NCBI GenBank assembly: GCA_022577435.1
Contig: JAKOON010000147.1
Coordinates: 86,311 to 150,310 of the forward strand
Reading direction: 5' to 3'
DNA from: Embiotoca jacksoni
Lineage: Eukaryota > Chordata > Actinopteri > Embiotocidae
DNA length: 64,000 nt
Shown piece after piece: positions 63,983-64,000 of the stretch. The translations under genes were made by a program, and so were the position numbers. Position 1 is the stretch's first letter, and every line of letters begins with the position of its first letter. The notes beneath the pieces are model-generated. The model saw only the letters and a list, made by a program, of their open reading frames with translations, was not told the origin of the DNA and did no database searches.

Positions 63983-64000
63983 GTACTATGGCAAATGGGA

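Larger units (their letters stand above)
1..64000 (+). repeat. Satellite DNA array, 187-bp monomer, fills the window
   Basis: The whole window is one head-to-tail satellite. The motif gtactatggcaaat or a variant recurs every 187 bp, or after 155 bp when a short monomer intervenes, from 3 to 63983, which makes 350 monomers. Every monomer is in the same orientation. Offsets 47-105 of the full monomer form a nearly invariant 59-bp core, and type-defining differences lie on either side of it. The consensus is about 37% GC by hand count of one F monomer. Neither end reaches unique sequence: 1-2 and 63983-64000 are parts of further monomers. The unit size is close to one nucleosome plus linker, as for many centromeric satellites; the centromeric role is inference. 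I do not recognise the family by name. Confidence 0.98.

Noticed and set aside
1..64000. CENP-B box in the monomer
   Set aside because: I looked for the TTCG....A..CGGG pattern on both strands. The only TTCG is on the minus strand in gttcgtaaacac, with no following A and CGGG at the right spacing. No convincing box is present.
1..64000. CRISPR array
   Set aside because: The repeat is directly abutting and 155-187 bp long, with no unique spacers between short repeats.
1..64000. tRNA or SINE origin of the monomer (minus-strand gttcgtaaa resembling a B box)
   Set aside because: The candidate lacks the conserved A after TTCG and no A box lies at a suitable distance. There is no oligo(A) tail or target-site duplication.
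1..64000. Transposable element or unique sequence inserted in the array
   Set aside because: Every interval between monomer starts is 187 or 155 bp, or differs by one base in the 53.9-56.1-kb patch. There is no room for an insertion.
1..64000. Naming the species or a known satellite family
   Set aside because: The unit size resembles satellites in several fish and other vertebrates, but I do not recognise the sequence, and length alone is not evidence.

Overview
This 64-kb window is one uninterrupted tandem satellite array and contains no gene I can support. From 3 to 63982 I count exactly 350 head-to-tail monomers, all on the same strand: 304 full monomers of 187 bp (about 37% GC) and 46 divergent 155-bp monomers. 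The arithmetic closes: 304x187 + 46x155 plus a net +2 from six single-base indels gives 63980. Neither edge reaches unique DNA. I see no transposon, inversion, rRNA, tRNA or CRISPR. The near-nucleosomal unit, multi-level higher-order repeats (HORs) and scale suggest eukaryotic centromeric or pericentromeric heterochromatin. I do not recognise the satellite by name and cannot name the species. CpG-to-TpG/CpA differences at many type-defining sites would fit a host with CpG methylation (inference). KEY TO MONOMER TYPES (start = g of gtactatgg; codes are mine). A: aagg, cacgtc, cctgc, gccatgg, cttaagcta, end ttttttcagac. B: aaaatacatgg, catgtc, cagtgag. C: gagat..cttgg, gtttcaag, aaaaatgc, cttaaatta. 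D: aagg, cacgtc, gagatgctcaaa, cttaaatta; D2 same with gagaagctcaaatac; D3 = D2 with cttaaacta and end tttctttatca. E: aagg, cacgtc, cctgc, gccacgg, cttaagctc, end ttttttcagac; E2 = E starting tactacgg. F: aaaatacatgg, caagtc, gccatgg, cttaaacta; F2: aaaagacatgg, aaatac, cttaaatta. G: tattatgg, gagat..cttgg, cattatag, end tttctttatca. H: the 155-bp type (Ha, Hb, Hc). I: aactttgg, catgggc, ctttctgtgg, aaaaatgc. J: gagat..cttgg, ggcttcaag, aaatac, cttaaatta; P = J with cttaaacta and end tttctttatca. K: aagg, cacatc, cctgc, cttaaatta. L: aagg, cacgtc, aactgc, cttaaacta. M: acctatgg, catgaac, gttccacgg, cttaagcta, end ttttttcagac. N: aaaagacatgg, aactac, cattatag. X/Y marks a chimera that starts as X and ends as Y. 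LAYOUT. 0-17 kb: A-B-C trimer (561 bp) blocks alternate with a long HOR; a 3.5-3.9-kb segment recurs at 1125, 6981 and 13211. 17-28 kb: units of 10-19 monomers with many chimeras. 28-33 kb: a 2180-bp 12-mer in tandem. 33-50 kb: units of 11-20 monomers, including the most complete one at 38815. 50.5-53.2 kb: a 903-bp 5-mer repeated three times. 53.9-56.1 kb: all six indels of the window. 57-64 kb: a scrambled mosaic lacking E, E2, F2 and D2. Overall the layers are monomer, then an ancestral x-y-z trimer, then an inferred master 22-mer near 4 kb, then local tandem copies made by unequal exchange.
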